64,000 nucleotides of DNA from Diplosphaera chodatii (lineage: Eukaryota; Chlorophyta; Trebouxiophyceae; Prasiolales; Stichococcaceae), in contig JAALGY010000020.1 of assembly GCA_032358165.1 (NCBI GenBank), positions 1,984,001 through 2,048,000 on the forward strand, written 5' to 3'. Positions within the stretch are counted from its first letter, which is position 1, and each line of letters opens with the position of its first letter. A model generated the notes under the pieces. The model was not told the origin of the DNA. It worked only from the letters and a program-made list of their open reading frames with translations, and ran no database searches. This document shows, piece after piece, positions 1 to 9,856 of the stretch. The position numbers and the translations under genes are program-made.

Positions 1-1958
1 CTGCACACGGTGGCACTGAATAGTCCTGACATCTTGGATCCATCAAGTGAACACTGCGTCGAGGCAATGATGTCTACTTGATCTTATCAGAACAGCTGTG
101 CCGCCATGCAGTCCCTGCCATCGCATACTGTGCGGCAGGTGCTGCAGCACGTCGACACTCGAATGCTGAGCCTCGATGTATCCCTGTGAGCTCTGAGATA
201 TACAGCAGCCTGGCAGATCCTATATGTGCGCAAGTGCAGCATTGTCATCACTGCCGTTTGCTGCAGAGCATTCTGCAGCAGAGCTCCCCTCCCTGATCAT
301 CATCACGCCTGCCCTCTGCTTCACGACAGGTTTGTCGCCACGTACAGGTTGAACTATGTTGCTTGGAGCGCATCGTGAGCCGACACCTGTGGCCATGACC
401 GAGTGCACGTGGGAAAGTCACAGCTCTGCAGCGGTGAAATGCATGCGAGAGCTCGATAGCCAGGTGCGGACACACGCAGCTCTGACGGAGCTAAGTGCTG
501 CTCTATTGCTGCGCTGTGGTCTCCTACTGCATGCAGAGTATATGCTTCCCATCTTCGGATGTGGAGCAGTCGTGCAAGGAAGAAGGCTTCTGTGAAGTGC
601 AGGCGCGCTGATGTTCAGGCTGATGGTGGGCACAGTGGGCCTCCTCTGGCAACATGCATGCGCACACCTCTACAGGTAATGCCCGATTGCACGAACTCTG
701 CTTTGCGGGCTGATCCTTTGGGCATGACATGCACACAGGTAGTGTTGCAAACGTCAACAGCAGGGCTTGCATGATCTGACAGGTGTTGATACATGAGTGG
801 CAGCGGCAACCAAGGCTGATATCTGGCACACCCGCCATGCGGGCCTCGTTGAAAGGACTGCCCCCATTGTTGACGTGAGTTATCATTTCAACACCGCCGC
901 CCATCCCAATGCGCGCGCTCAACTGCCGCACCCTCGAGGTTGTGGATAAGTTGCACACTGGTGTCGTCCCACCACGTCAATAATCGCCAGGATGCATTTG
1001 GAGGCTTCGATCCTCACTTGGCAAAGGCCACCCTTAACAATTGGCGTTCGCAGTAGCGAGACGCGAGTTTGGCCCCGATGGCTGTGAAGGGCAACACTAC
1101 ACAAAGGGAAAGCTTTCGTCCGTGGTCGTATCCTCCCCTCGATAGTGCGTAAATGCACCATCATCGTGGTACTTAGGCAACTTTGCCACCTCGTGTCCAA
1201 ACGCTGCCAAAGTCGTGCCAGGTGCGTTTCGGACGTCCGCAAGCATCAGTGCAAAGTTTCACCGCGATTGGCAAGCGTGGTGCAACCGTGCCACCTGATG
1301 CTCGTTCCACGCAGATTGCAATGCTCTTGTTTGCTTGCCAGCCCCCGTCGTTGGAAAACGCATTACTTCGCTACTCTGAGCAATGTGACATAAACCACGC
1401 ACTAACCTACAATGCCGCGCCGCGCGCCGTTTGCGATGCTTCAGCGTGCGCCAGCAGCTACAGTGGCTCGTGTCTGATAGCCTTGGCGTGCACCGCAACG
1501 TTTCACAATTTTCACAGCTGCTACGCTCCGACTGTCGTTCCGGAAACTTCAGGCTCGTAACTCGGTCCGGTATACACATGAGTTTGTCACCCCCTGTAGG
1601 GGGGGGCCAAACTAAAATCCCTGCCTATTGCGGTGATCGGCATTGTTGGCAAGCTTGCATTTCCCCTTTCGGCTTTCACTTCATGGGCACACATGCCTCG
1701 CAGCGTGACGCCCAGAACCCAGCCTGCATCCTCACGTCGGTCACGTTTACGTCGCGCTGGGGATTCTGGGAGCCATTTGCCGTTCGCAGTACTGCGCTGG
1801 CGCCTCGGTTGGTGTAGTTTGGCATTGATACGCCCCTAAGCACCTGCAATTCCAAAGGGACCTACGAGAAACAGCCGCTGCTCTGGAGGAAGTCCCGGCC
1901 TCAACCTAGGATAGAAATTGTTGCAGCTGCTTCGACCACACGTGGGCTCCGGGACAGG
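1..1958. other. No recognisable gene; intergenic or decayed sequence
   Basis: No reading frame here shows a family I recognise or the strong G/C third-position preference of the genes further right. The part around 960-1850 reads differently from its surroundings (more AAAC, TTTGCC and CGTTT words, little TGCAG). On the minus strand it carries two open frames of about 50 and 70 codons that end near 1096 and 1597. They could be remnants of a mobile element or of an older gene, but I see no diagnostic motif. The right end should contain the UBC12 promoter and 5' leader. Confidence 0.4.
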
Positions 1959-3453
1959 ATGATAAAGCTCTTCTCAGTGAAGGTGCTTGCCACATGATTG
2001 GTGTGAGCGCAGCCCCTGCGATTTGCAATGGCGAGGTCGTCTCGCATGCAGAACATGTGCAGTCTGTGTAACCCAGTCGCTAGGAAGGACTACGATATAT
2101 TTGGCCGTGGTCGCACAGAGTGGCCAGCACCCCGCCTGCAAGTGAACTGCATGTCAGCCGCATCGCATGGCGCTGTTCGTCACGTTGAAGTGCTTTTTGG
2201 GACTGCCGCTGTTTTCGATCCAGGGGTTGTTGTTAGGCAAGCTGTATGTGCTGCTGGGCCTCAATTGGGGCCGCATGCGCACATACCAGCAGGTTGGATC
2301 TAGTACCACATATGCATGCACCTTAGTTTCTATGTGGGCGTGAATTGCAGGAGAAGCAAAAACAGGACGCCGCAGCAGCAAATGGCAAGGCGCCGCGGCA
2401 GAGCGCGGGCGAGCTCAGGGTGCAGAAAGGTGCAAATTGTTTCAAGACGGTGTGCATCAGTGGCGTCTCGTGTGCTTGCATGCGCCCAAGCTGGCACGGT
2501 AGGCACATGTCGCTAGGAGACTTACGAAGACTGAGCATCATCAGACGGTGCATGTTGGGGTGCACCCCAAGGGGTGCATATGTGACCGCGGACACGTGAC
2601 TGCTCCGCCCGTCTCTGCGCTGCAGATATCACAGAGCTGAACCTGCCAAAGCGGGCGACCATCGCCTTTGTGGATGGCAAGGACAAGCTGCTGCACTTCC
2701 AGATCACCATGCGCCCAGAGGAGGGCATCTACAGGTGCAGCTTTGTGTGTGCATGGTTGCACCTGCCTGTGCTGGGGTCAACCAGTTGCAACACCGGTGC
2801 AACGGTGCAGAGCCCTGAAGTGCAGTGCCAGCTGCAGGGGAGGCGAGTTCATGTTTGACTTCAACATCTCGACAGGGTACCCACACGACGCCCCCAAGGT
2901 CAAGTGCCAAACAAGGGTGCGGTCGCTGACAGCGTCATTGTCAGCTGCAGAATGGTGCACCGGAACGTCCGCTCATGCAACGTATATTGAGATATGTGCC
3001 ATTCGGTACTGCAATGGAACTGCTGACGTCTAAATGTAACTCCACCAGGTGTACCACCCCAACATCGACACGGAGGGCAACATCTGCCTGAACATCCTGC
3101 GCGAGGACTGGAAGCCGGTGCTGTCCATCAACTCCGTGGTGTACGGCCTCAACTTCCTGTTCCTGGTGCGGCGCCCCGCCAGACGTTGTCACATGCAGTG
3201 GCAGGAGCGTGTGCCTGTTCCCTTTACTGCACAGTGTCAGCATGGGCAGACTGCAGTTTGGACGGCGAGTCCACAGTGTCTCATCGGCACCCTGCCCATG
3301 CAGGACCCCAATCCAGACGACCCGCTAAACAAGGAAGCAGCAGAGGCGCTGGTGTCACAGCGGACAGCGTTTGAGCGGCAGGTGCAGATGGCCATCGCGC
3401 GTGGCGCTCACATCGGCGGCCACTACTTCCCGCCGTGCCGTGCGAGCAGCTGA
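1959..3453 (+). CDS. UBC12: NEDD8-conjugating E2 enzyme (UBC12/RCE1-like)
   Basis: E2 enzyme that takes NEDD8/RUB from its E1 as a thioester and passes it to cullins, so controlling SCF-type ubiquitin ligases. Six exons join in frame to 185 residues, the usual family length: 1959-1982, 2351-2429, 2626-2734, 2838-2916, 3049-3165, 3304-3453. The first exon encodes only MIKLFSVK, the conserved UBC12 N-terminus used to dock on the NEDD8 E1. Then come [10 protein letters not shown], the HPN motif in VYHPNID, and the active-site cysteine in [15 protein letters not shown], a UBC12 signature. The C-terminal half has DPNPDDPLN and ends FPPCRASS. All splice phases agree. The start was chosen because it supplies the conserved MIKLF leader and ends in an AAG/GT donor. 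It converges with the photolyase-hydrolase gene. Confidence 0.95.
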
Positions 3454-4014
3454 CGCAGCGGTCAATCTGGCGGCACGCTCCGCACCAGTCGAATGCTGAG
3501 CGGCTGGCCGTGGCTGCACGCTGCCCTGTGTGTAACAACGAAGCAGCTAGCACACCTGGCCCAGCTGGAAGGTGCAAGACCGCTGGCTGGCAGTTGCGAC
3601 TGCCGCCGCCGCACGGGGTGCGCTCAGCTGGGCCACCAGTCTCATGTGTGGGATTGGCAGACCAGGGCCCAACAATTCATGTGCGGGCATGCATGTTGCT
3701 GCCTGCAAGAGGTGTGCCAGTAGCACGCAGAGTGGATGGTCTTGGTTTCAAGATCAAAGTGGCACGGCCTGTGTGCTGCTCCTTCATGTGTGTATGATCA
3801 TTGCTTGCCCGTCAGTGTAACAATACGCCATGATGAAGTGACTAAGTAGTTAAGGACAAACACCAATCAAACACCAATCATGCACATATTGCACGGCTTA
3901 AATACTCAGGTGTCGCTTCCACTGCTCCCAACGTCTCTCATTCCTGTACCCCCCGACATGCTGTTGTCACGCAAGGTATCTGCACCTACGCCCTCCACCT
4001 GTCCACTGCTATAG
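3454..4014. other. Convergent 3' region of UBC12 and the photolyase-hydrolase gene
   Basis: No coding signal. A TGTAA at 3816-3820, the element that acts as poly(A) signal in many green algae, lies about 365 bases past the UBC12 stop; a second TGTAA occurs near 3531. The A/T-rich stretch at 3835-3910 is the likely boundary between the two transcripts. Confidence 0.4.
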
Positions 4015-7000
4015 TCACACTGGAGCGGGCACAGCTCTGGCTGAAAGGAACTCGAGCAGTGCCTCATTCACGACTTCAGGCGCCTCATCATGTGGGCAGT
4101 GCCCCGCATTCAGCATCTTCACATCCACATTAGGGCAGCACCGCCGCAGCTCCTCTGCCCTACCTGCAGAGGGAAACCGCAGCCAACAGCCAGATGCACA
4201 GATGTAGAGACAATGTGACTGGGGGAAGAGCAATCCTGGACAGTACAGCAAAATCACAATATGTTGAGATGCTGCGCTGTGGCACAGACTGGCATCTGTG
4301 GATGCAGTCATGATCGGCGGTGACAATTGCCTGCTATCACCTTTGGCGTCGTTGAGGGGGTCCAGTTTACCCTGCAGCACAAGCGTTGGGCCGCGCCACA
4401 GGTCGCCCACCAGGTAGCTCAGCGGCCGCGGCTTGGGCAGGTAGAATACGCTCCTGCGGTGGCGAGTGCAGCAAGCGTGTTGATGCACTGCTCTGCAGCA
4501 GGGCTGACGGGCACGCAATCGATACATAACGCCGCACTGGAAGACGCCCAGAGCGCCAGGGTCGCAGGCTGCACGGTATATCTCGTCTGCCAGCCACCCG
4601 TCGGCATTCTTGGGGTTGGCCTTGTACAGACTGGACAGCTGCCGGGAGATGCTTCGCTCGAGGAACAGGAACAGGCCGCGGCTGACAGCCTGAGAAACAC
4701 GGAAGCTCGTGGTTGAGCACCAACAACTATAAGATATGTGCACGAAGTGTACTGCAACAGCATTAGTCCAGCAGATGGGAGGATTTCTGCGCATGTGCCG
4801 GCTGTTGCAGTCGCCAGCACACTGCTGACAGGGGCACGGCAAAGTGCAGTGACAAGTGTTGCTGTGTGGTATGCTGACCTCAACCACAAAGCGAGGCGGC
4901 GGCGCCTTCGGCGCTGCTGCGCTGGTGCTGCTGGGAGGCTGATACTCCGGCTCGATCTTGCCGGCTGAGTTGAGCAGCACCAGCCCTGCGGAAAATGCAT
5001 TGCGTCAGGTCGCTTCAGAGAGTGACGACGGCCGACACTCAAACTCCACAGTGCTGGAGGTGACAGCGTGCGTGGCGACTGATCGCAAGCTGAGGGGAAT
5101 GAAGCAAAGAGGCAGCAATGTTGCTTGCACTATCATGAAATGTCCGACTGTCCTTGCTCGTCTCGGGCACCGCAGTAGCGTGCACATAGAGATGCGCACC
5201 GTTCAGCACTGGTGTAGTATGCAAGAGGCGTGCATCACAGGTCTGCTGGCCACGCTGCTGGACCGTGCTCACCGGACACCAGGGGCGGGTAGTCGGCAGC
5301 CAGCGCCGCGCCGATGTAGCCGCCGATGGAGTTGCCGGCCACCACCACCGGCCGGTTCACCACCTCCAGCACGAAGTCGCGCAGGAAGTCGCGCCACAGC
5401 TCCGCCGAGTAGGTGACCGCGGGCTTCTCCGAGCGGCCGTAGCCCGGGAACGTGGGCGCAAACACCTGCGGGTGTGGTGGATGATCTGTGAGACGATGAG
5501 CACCACATGTACTATGTGCCGCTGACGCCAGCTCAGCAAGACCAGCCACATGGATATGGAAGATTAGGGCTCACAGAATGATAGAGCAAGCACACATATG
5601 AGCATTCGTTGGCCTTTCTTCAGTGAAGGCATGCTGCCAGATGATGGCCGGCCCCAAAACAGCTTGCGCCACACATCTTGCACGAAGCTGCAAGCCAGCG
5701 TCCAGTCAGGAGGGACTGACAGGCAGCGAAGCACACCTTGTAGCCGGCGCGCGTGAGGGCCTGCACCTGCCCGCGCCACTGCTCGCCGAAAGCGCCAAAC
5801 CCGTGCACCAGCAGCACAGCCGGCGCGTCCTCTCGAGCAGGCGGGCTGTCCTCTCCCAGTGGAGCTGCCTGCTTAAACGTATATACCATGCACTTGCAAC
5901 CAAGCACATGGGTGTGGGTTGCTGTTGCGCACGATTGGATGCACAGCAGTGACTGTGTGCAAAATCCCTACTGCAGAGTGACTGGCAGCCAGTGACGCCA
6001 CTGTGTGAGACTCGCCTCTGCTGTGTAGTAATCCACCAGAGCGCCCCGCCACCGCCAGTGCCGCGGCGCCTCCCCAGTCTGCGTATCCCTGCACATTACA
6101 CAATGCTTAGGGTGATGTGGCTGCAACCGTGAAGTGCCTATATCAGATGGATATGCTCGCCCTTTGTCCAGAGCATAACCCTTTTCCCCCACATACCCTT
6201 GGCATCCTGACCTCAGCATGGAGCCACAGTTGCCAGGTATGCCACACCCTCTCACGTTAATGAAGCAGACAAGGATGAGTTGCAGGTGCGGCAAATTCAA
6301 CCTGATGCGGTCTGTGGCCGCCAGGTGCCAGTGGAAGTCGGCTGCTTCCGCCCACTGCTGTGCTGCCTTGACTGCGACTGGAAGCGGCTGTAGTGCTGGC
6401 AGCAGCTGCCGCTGCCTGTGCTCCTGTGCAGCAGCAAGCAGCACCACATATGATCAGGAAAGACAGTGAGCCACAAGAAAACTGCGCTGAGGTACAGGCT
6501 GAGGCAGTCGAGGCATGTCGGATGCTGCTGCTCCTGTGCAGTGAGCTGTGAAGGTCCTGTCAATAGCAGGACGAGTGCCTGGAGTATGCTCTATCCTCTT
6601 CATTGCCCAAATAGTTCACCTGTGCTGCGGCCTCTGCCAGCGCCAGCACCCGCCGCCGCGACAGCAGCCCCAGCGCCAGCCACTGGCCGAAGACCGCCGG
6701 GAAGGATCCGCCGGGGCAGCTGGGCAGCTCGGCGGCCTGCGTCACCGCCGCAACACGCGCCGCCAGGCTGTCCTGCTCTGCCGTGGCTGCTGCGCCAGCG
6801 CTGCACAGGAGACCGACACTGACATGGGACAACCGTGCAGATTCGCTGCGTCGTTCTAAGGGTTGCAGTGCTGCCTGTCTGGCAGGCACTGTCAGCGAGC
6901 TCAAGGGGCCGACACATTCACAAGCCAGCGGCCTCCTCTGGTGCGTGTCAACCGCCGCGACAGCTCGCTGCTCAGCACTGCTGCAGCGGGCATGTCCGGC

Positions 7001-8382
7001 TGCACAGCACGCCATCTGCTCGCATCTCACCTGAGGTACGCGTCCAAAGCCTGCCGAACAACTGGCTCACCGCCAAGCAACTGCTCTGCGATTTCCGCGC
7101 GCCAGGGCTCCAGCGTGTCGAGCACCGCCGTGCTCTGTCCAACAAAGGCTGAAGACCGCCTGCCATGCAGCGGCAGTCAAATTTCCAGCATTGATGGCCC
7201 AAAGCTCTGCTGCCCGCACAGGGCGGGGTGCCCTTGCAGGTCAGTGTTTGACATGCCACTGGAGTCGAAGTGTCAGAGAGACCCTTATGCAGAGTCAAGC
7301 CCTGGTAAGGTTCCTCGCATTGCATCAGATCAAACCACATAATCCACCGCTTGTGCGGGCCCCCGTCGATTCCTTTGCGTTCCACTCTTGCGAGCATACT
7401 CCCCAGGTACCAAAACGATACGAAGAATTTGTACAGTGGTGCAGCACCTGGCGGCTGACGCCTCAGCGATGGCCTCTTCCAGGTCGGCTGCACTCGGAAG
7501 GTCGCCTGCCTCAACGGCTACAGGGAGGGGCGGCATATCAATCGGCGGGTCCTGCGGTTCAAGCCGCTGGCCGCGCCGCTTGCGGAATTCTGCGCACGGT
7601 GATGACAGTAGTGCTGATAGCAGGTGAGAAAATCCAGTTCATCAGCGACTTGAGCGGCGAGATGCAACAGGAATATTGACGAAAACCTGTTTTGCTGAGA
7701 TGGACGCAGCACAGTTGGGCACCTCTGAAGTTATCACAGTATGGCTCGTCTGCAAACGCATCCAGCTGCCACCTCTTCATGCTGCTGCCCTCTGGCAAGC
7801 TGGCTGCCACGTCTGTCATGGCCATGTGCCACCTACAGTAAGGCCGCAATTCCACCATTTGCACAAAACATTGTCTCCTCACTGCGACATGCGGTGGACA
7901 GGCATGTCCACGGTTACCCCACCTGTACTCGACCTCCTCCTCTGTGATGATGTGGCGAGCCCCCGTGTCTGCCACCAGCTGCAGCAGCGTCTCGGCCAGG
8001 GGCCCCCGCCGCAGCAGCAGCTCGCCGCCTCGCTTCCGCACCGAGCGCCGAAGTGCGTCTACTGCCTGAAGTAGCCCTGCAGCGGTGCTACGAGCTGCTG
8101 AGACCCAACATGGCCAGCCACCACGGAGGACTGAGTGAAGCAGATGCCAGACGACAGCATGCTATGGCGAGGTCACACACCCTGGACGCCGCTGGGCGTG
8201 GCGAGCAGGTGCGAGTAGAAGGCGGGGTCCAGGACGAACGCCAGGATGAGGCCGCTGCTGCCCGGCCGCTGTGCCCGGTCCAGCGCCTCAATGAGGCCAG
8301 GGTGGTCATCCAGCCGCAGGTCATGCTTGAACCAGACCTGCACCACGGCATGGTCGTCCTTCACATACTCAGGACGGTGCAG
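4015..8382 (-). CDS. Photolyase-like N-terminus fused to an alpha/beta hydrolase (Arabidopsis AT4G25290 type)
   Basis: A two-part protein known in plants and algae. Fourteen exons in transcription order keep the frame: 8382-8179, 8065-7923, 7832-7723, 7589-7448, 7159-7031, 6800-6620, 6423-6302, 6088-6016, 5868-5737, 5465-5273, 4985-4879, 4689-4538, 4453-4341, 4163-4015 (649 residues plus an unresolved N-terminus). The first part has the photol­yase alpha/beta domain (VVQVWFKHDLRLDDHPGL, RKRGGELLLRRG, ITEEEVEYRW) and a short helical stretch with FGQWLALGLLSRRR; the full FAD-binding domain is not seen. The second part has an alpha/beta hydrolase: LLVHGFGAFGEQW, FPGYGRSEKP, nucleophile elbow GNSIGG, acid loop QGKLDPLND and histidine in NAGHCPHDE. 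The intron 6015-5869 has a GC donor (GAG/GCGAGT). A first exon with a plastid transit peptide probably lies at 8460-8700, but I could not join it in phase. Substrate and light-sensing role are unknown. Confidence 0.88.
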
Positions 8383-9856
8383 CTGTTTTATCTATTGCAC
8401 GGCGTGACGATGCCAGACTGCACACTGACCCAACAAGTGAGCTCAGGAACTCGCAGGAGTCTTACGAGAGTGGGACCACTATCAGAAGGCGCAGCCCCAT
8501 TCCCGCTGCCATCGCCATCGTGCTGAGCAGCGCATAGCACTGCTGCCGTCCCGTGAGCACGCCTTGGTGCCTTCTGCATACTAACATTCTCGTCTGGTAC
8601 AGCCTGGCAATGGGCAGCTGCATGGATGAGCAGATGTGAGCACACAGCACGGAGGTCCACAGCATCAATCTCACCAGCATGGACCACTGGGTGCGGGACA
8701 CCCCATGCTCAATCCCTGTCTGATGAGGCGTGCAGGACTTTGCAGGAGATGAACATCGGCCGTGCAGATACCGTGTTGACTGCATGCGCATGCCTCGTGA
8801 GGATGCATGTGCGCGGCATGTGCATGATGCAAAGTCCTGAGGGAGTCTGAAACATTGCGACATGGCGGCTTCAACCTTGGTATGCATGTAGAAGTTCGAC
8901 ATCTGTTGCAGCTGCCCCTAAGTGTCGCGCAGTGTCACTGTGAGGCAACATGCACGCATGCGAAATACACAGGATGGCGTGCTGACGGCAAGGTCTGCTG
9001 TATGCAGCAAGATCACTGCATGTAACGCTAGAAAGTGAAAAGTACGACGCAAAGCGCCTCGATTAGGAGGCAGCCAGCGTGAATAAAGCGATGACTATCC
9101 CGATTCCCAGCTGGTGGACTTGAGAAGTCCAGGCCCAATGTGTCATCAAGCCACTGGGTCTCAGGTTGCCATCCCTCGGCAGGTCTCCCTGCCTACAGGT
9201 TGAAGACACAAACACAAGCAGCATCAGTGTGGTGCACTGCGTTTTCGCTTCACAGATCTGGGCGACTCTTTACCCCTGTCGAATGGCAGCCCATCATCTT
9301 GGGCAGGGGACACAGGAGTGCCCATACACGAGGTGACATGCTGCTCAGCAGACTGGGAACGCTCGCAGCTGCTTGCAGATAGCTGTTTTACGGACCAACA
9401 GAATGGTGCAGGGTTGGGCATCATGACACGGTTTTACCACCCTGTGTCGCAATGATATCACGTGCCGAACTGCAGTCACCAGTCAGCTGCGGCCTGCAAG
9501 CACCCGTGCAGGGGTTTCGCAGAGAGGATCGCGCTTGGCTTCCTTCCGATGCTGCTGACAGTCAACCTGTAGGCATTACAGAAGCGCTGTTGTCTTGTGG
9601 CTGACAGCTTGGTCCCTGTGCGGCAGCCTGCACTCAACGCAGTCGTTCACAGATGTGGCCTGCACCTTCCTTCCAGACTGCAACAGCTTGCAGCAGCACG
9701 GAAGACAGCATCTGTTGCGTTTGTTGTTGACATCCGACACTCGCGGACGTCACAACCCCGCAAAAGCCTTGAGCTTCGGCGTGACTGTCTTTCGACCAGG
9801 CAGCGCCGGTCGCACCCAGTCGCTGGCACGCAGCAGGAGGTCAGGGCGAGAAGGTC
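8383..9856. promoter_or_regulatory. Divergent promoter region between the photolyase fusion and the bHLH gene
   Basis: The two genes point away from each other here. The left part probably includes the 5' exon of the photolyase fusion: a good donor GTAAGA lies on the minus strand near 8463, after an ATG-led frame starting close to 8522, but its phase does not match the next exon. The rest shows no coding signal. It contains one perfect G-box (see 9459-9464). Confidence 0.4.
9459..9464. promoter_or_regulatory. G-box CACGTG
   Basis: Perfect palindromic CACGTG about 400 bases upstream of the bHLH start and 1.1 kb upstream of the first placed photolyase exon. This is the class of E-box that bHLH proteins with the H-E-R basic-region pattern bind, and the neighbouring gene encodes such a protein, so autoregulation or shared control is possible. 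A single hexamer is weak evidence; two more CACGTG copies occur by chance-like placement at 9904 (exon end) and near 2593. Confidence 0.3.

Noticed and set aside
4443..4537. Reading the photolyase-hydrolase exon straight through from GALGVFQ
   Set aside because: The read-through is Cys/His/Arg-rich and breaks the hydrolase; a GTGCGG donor and CCGCAG acceptor restore FQSVFYLPKP in frame.
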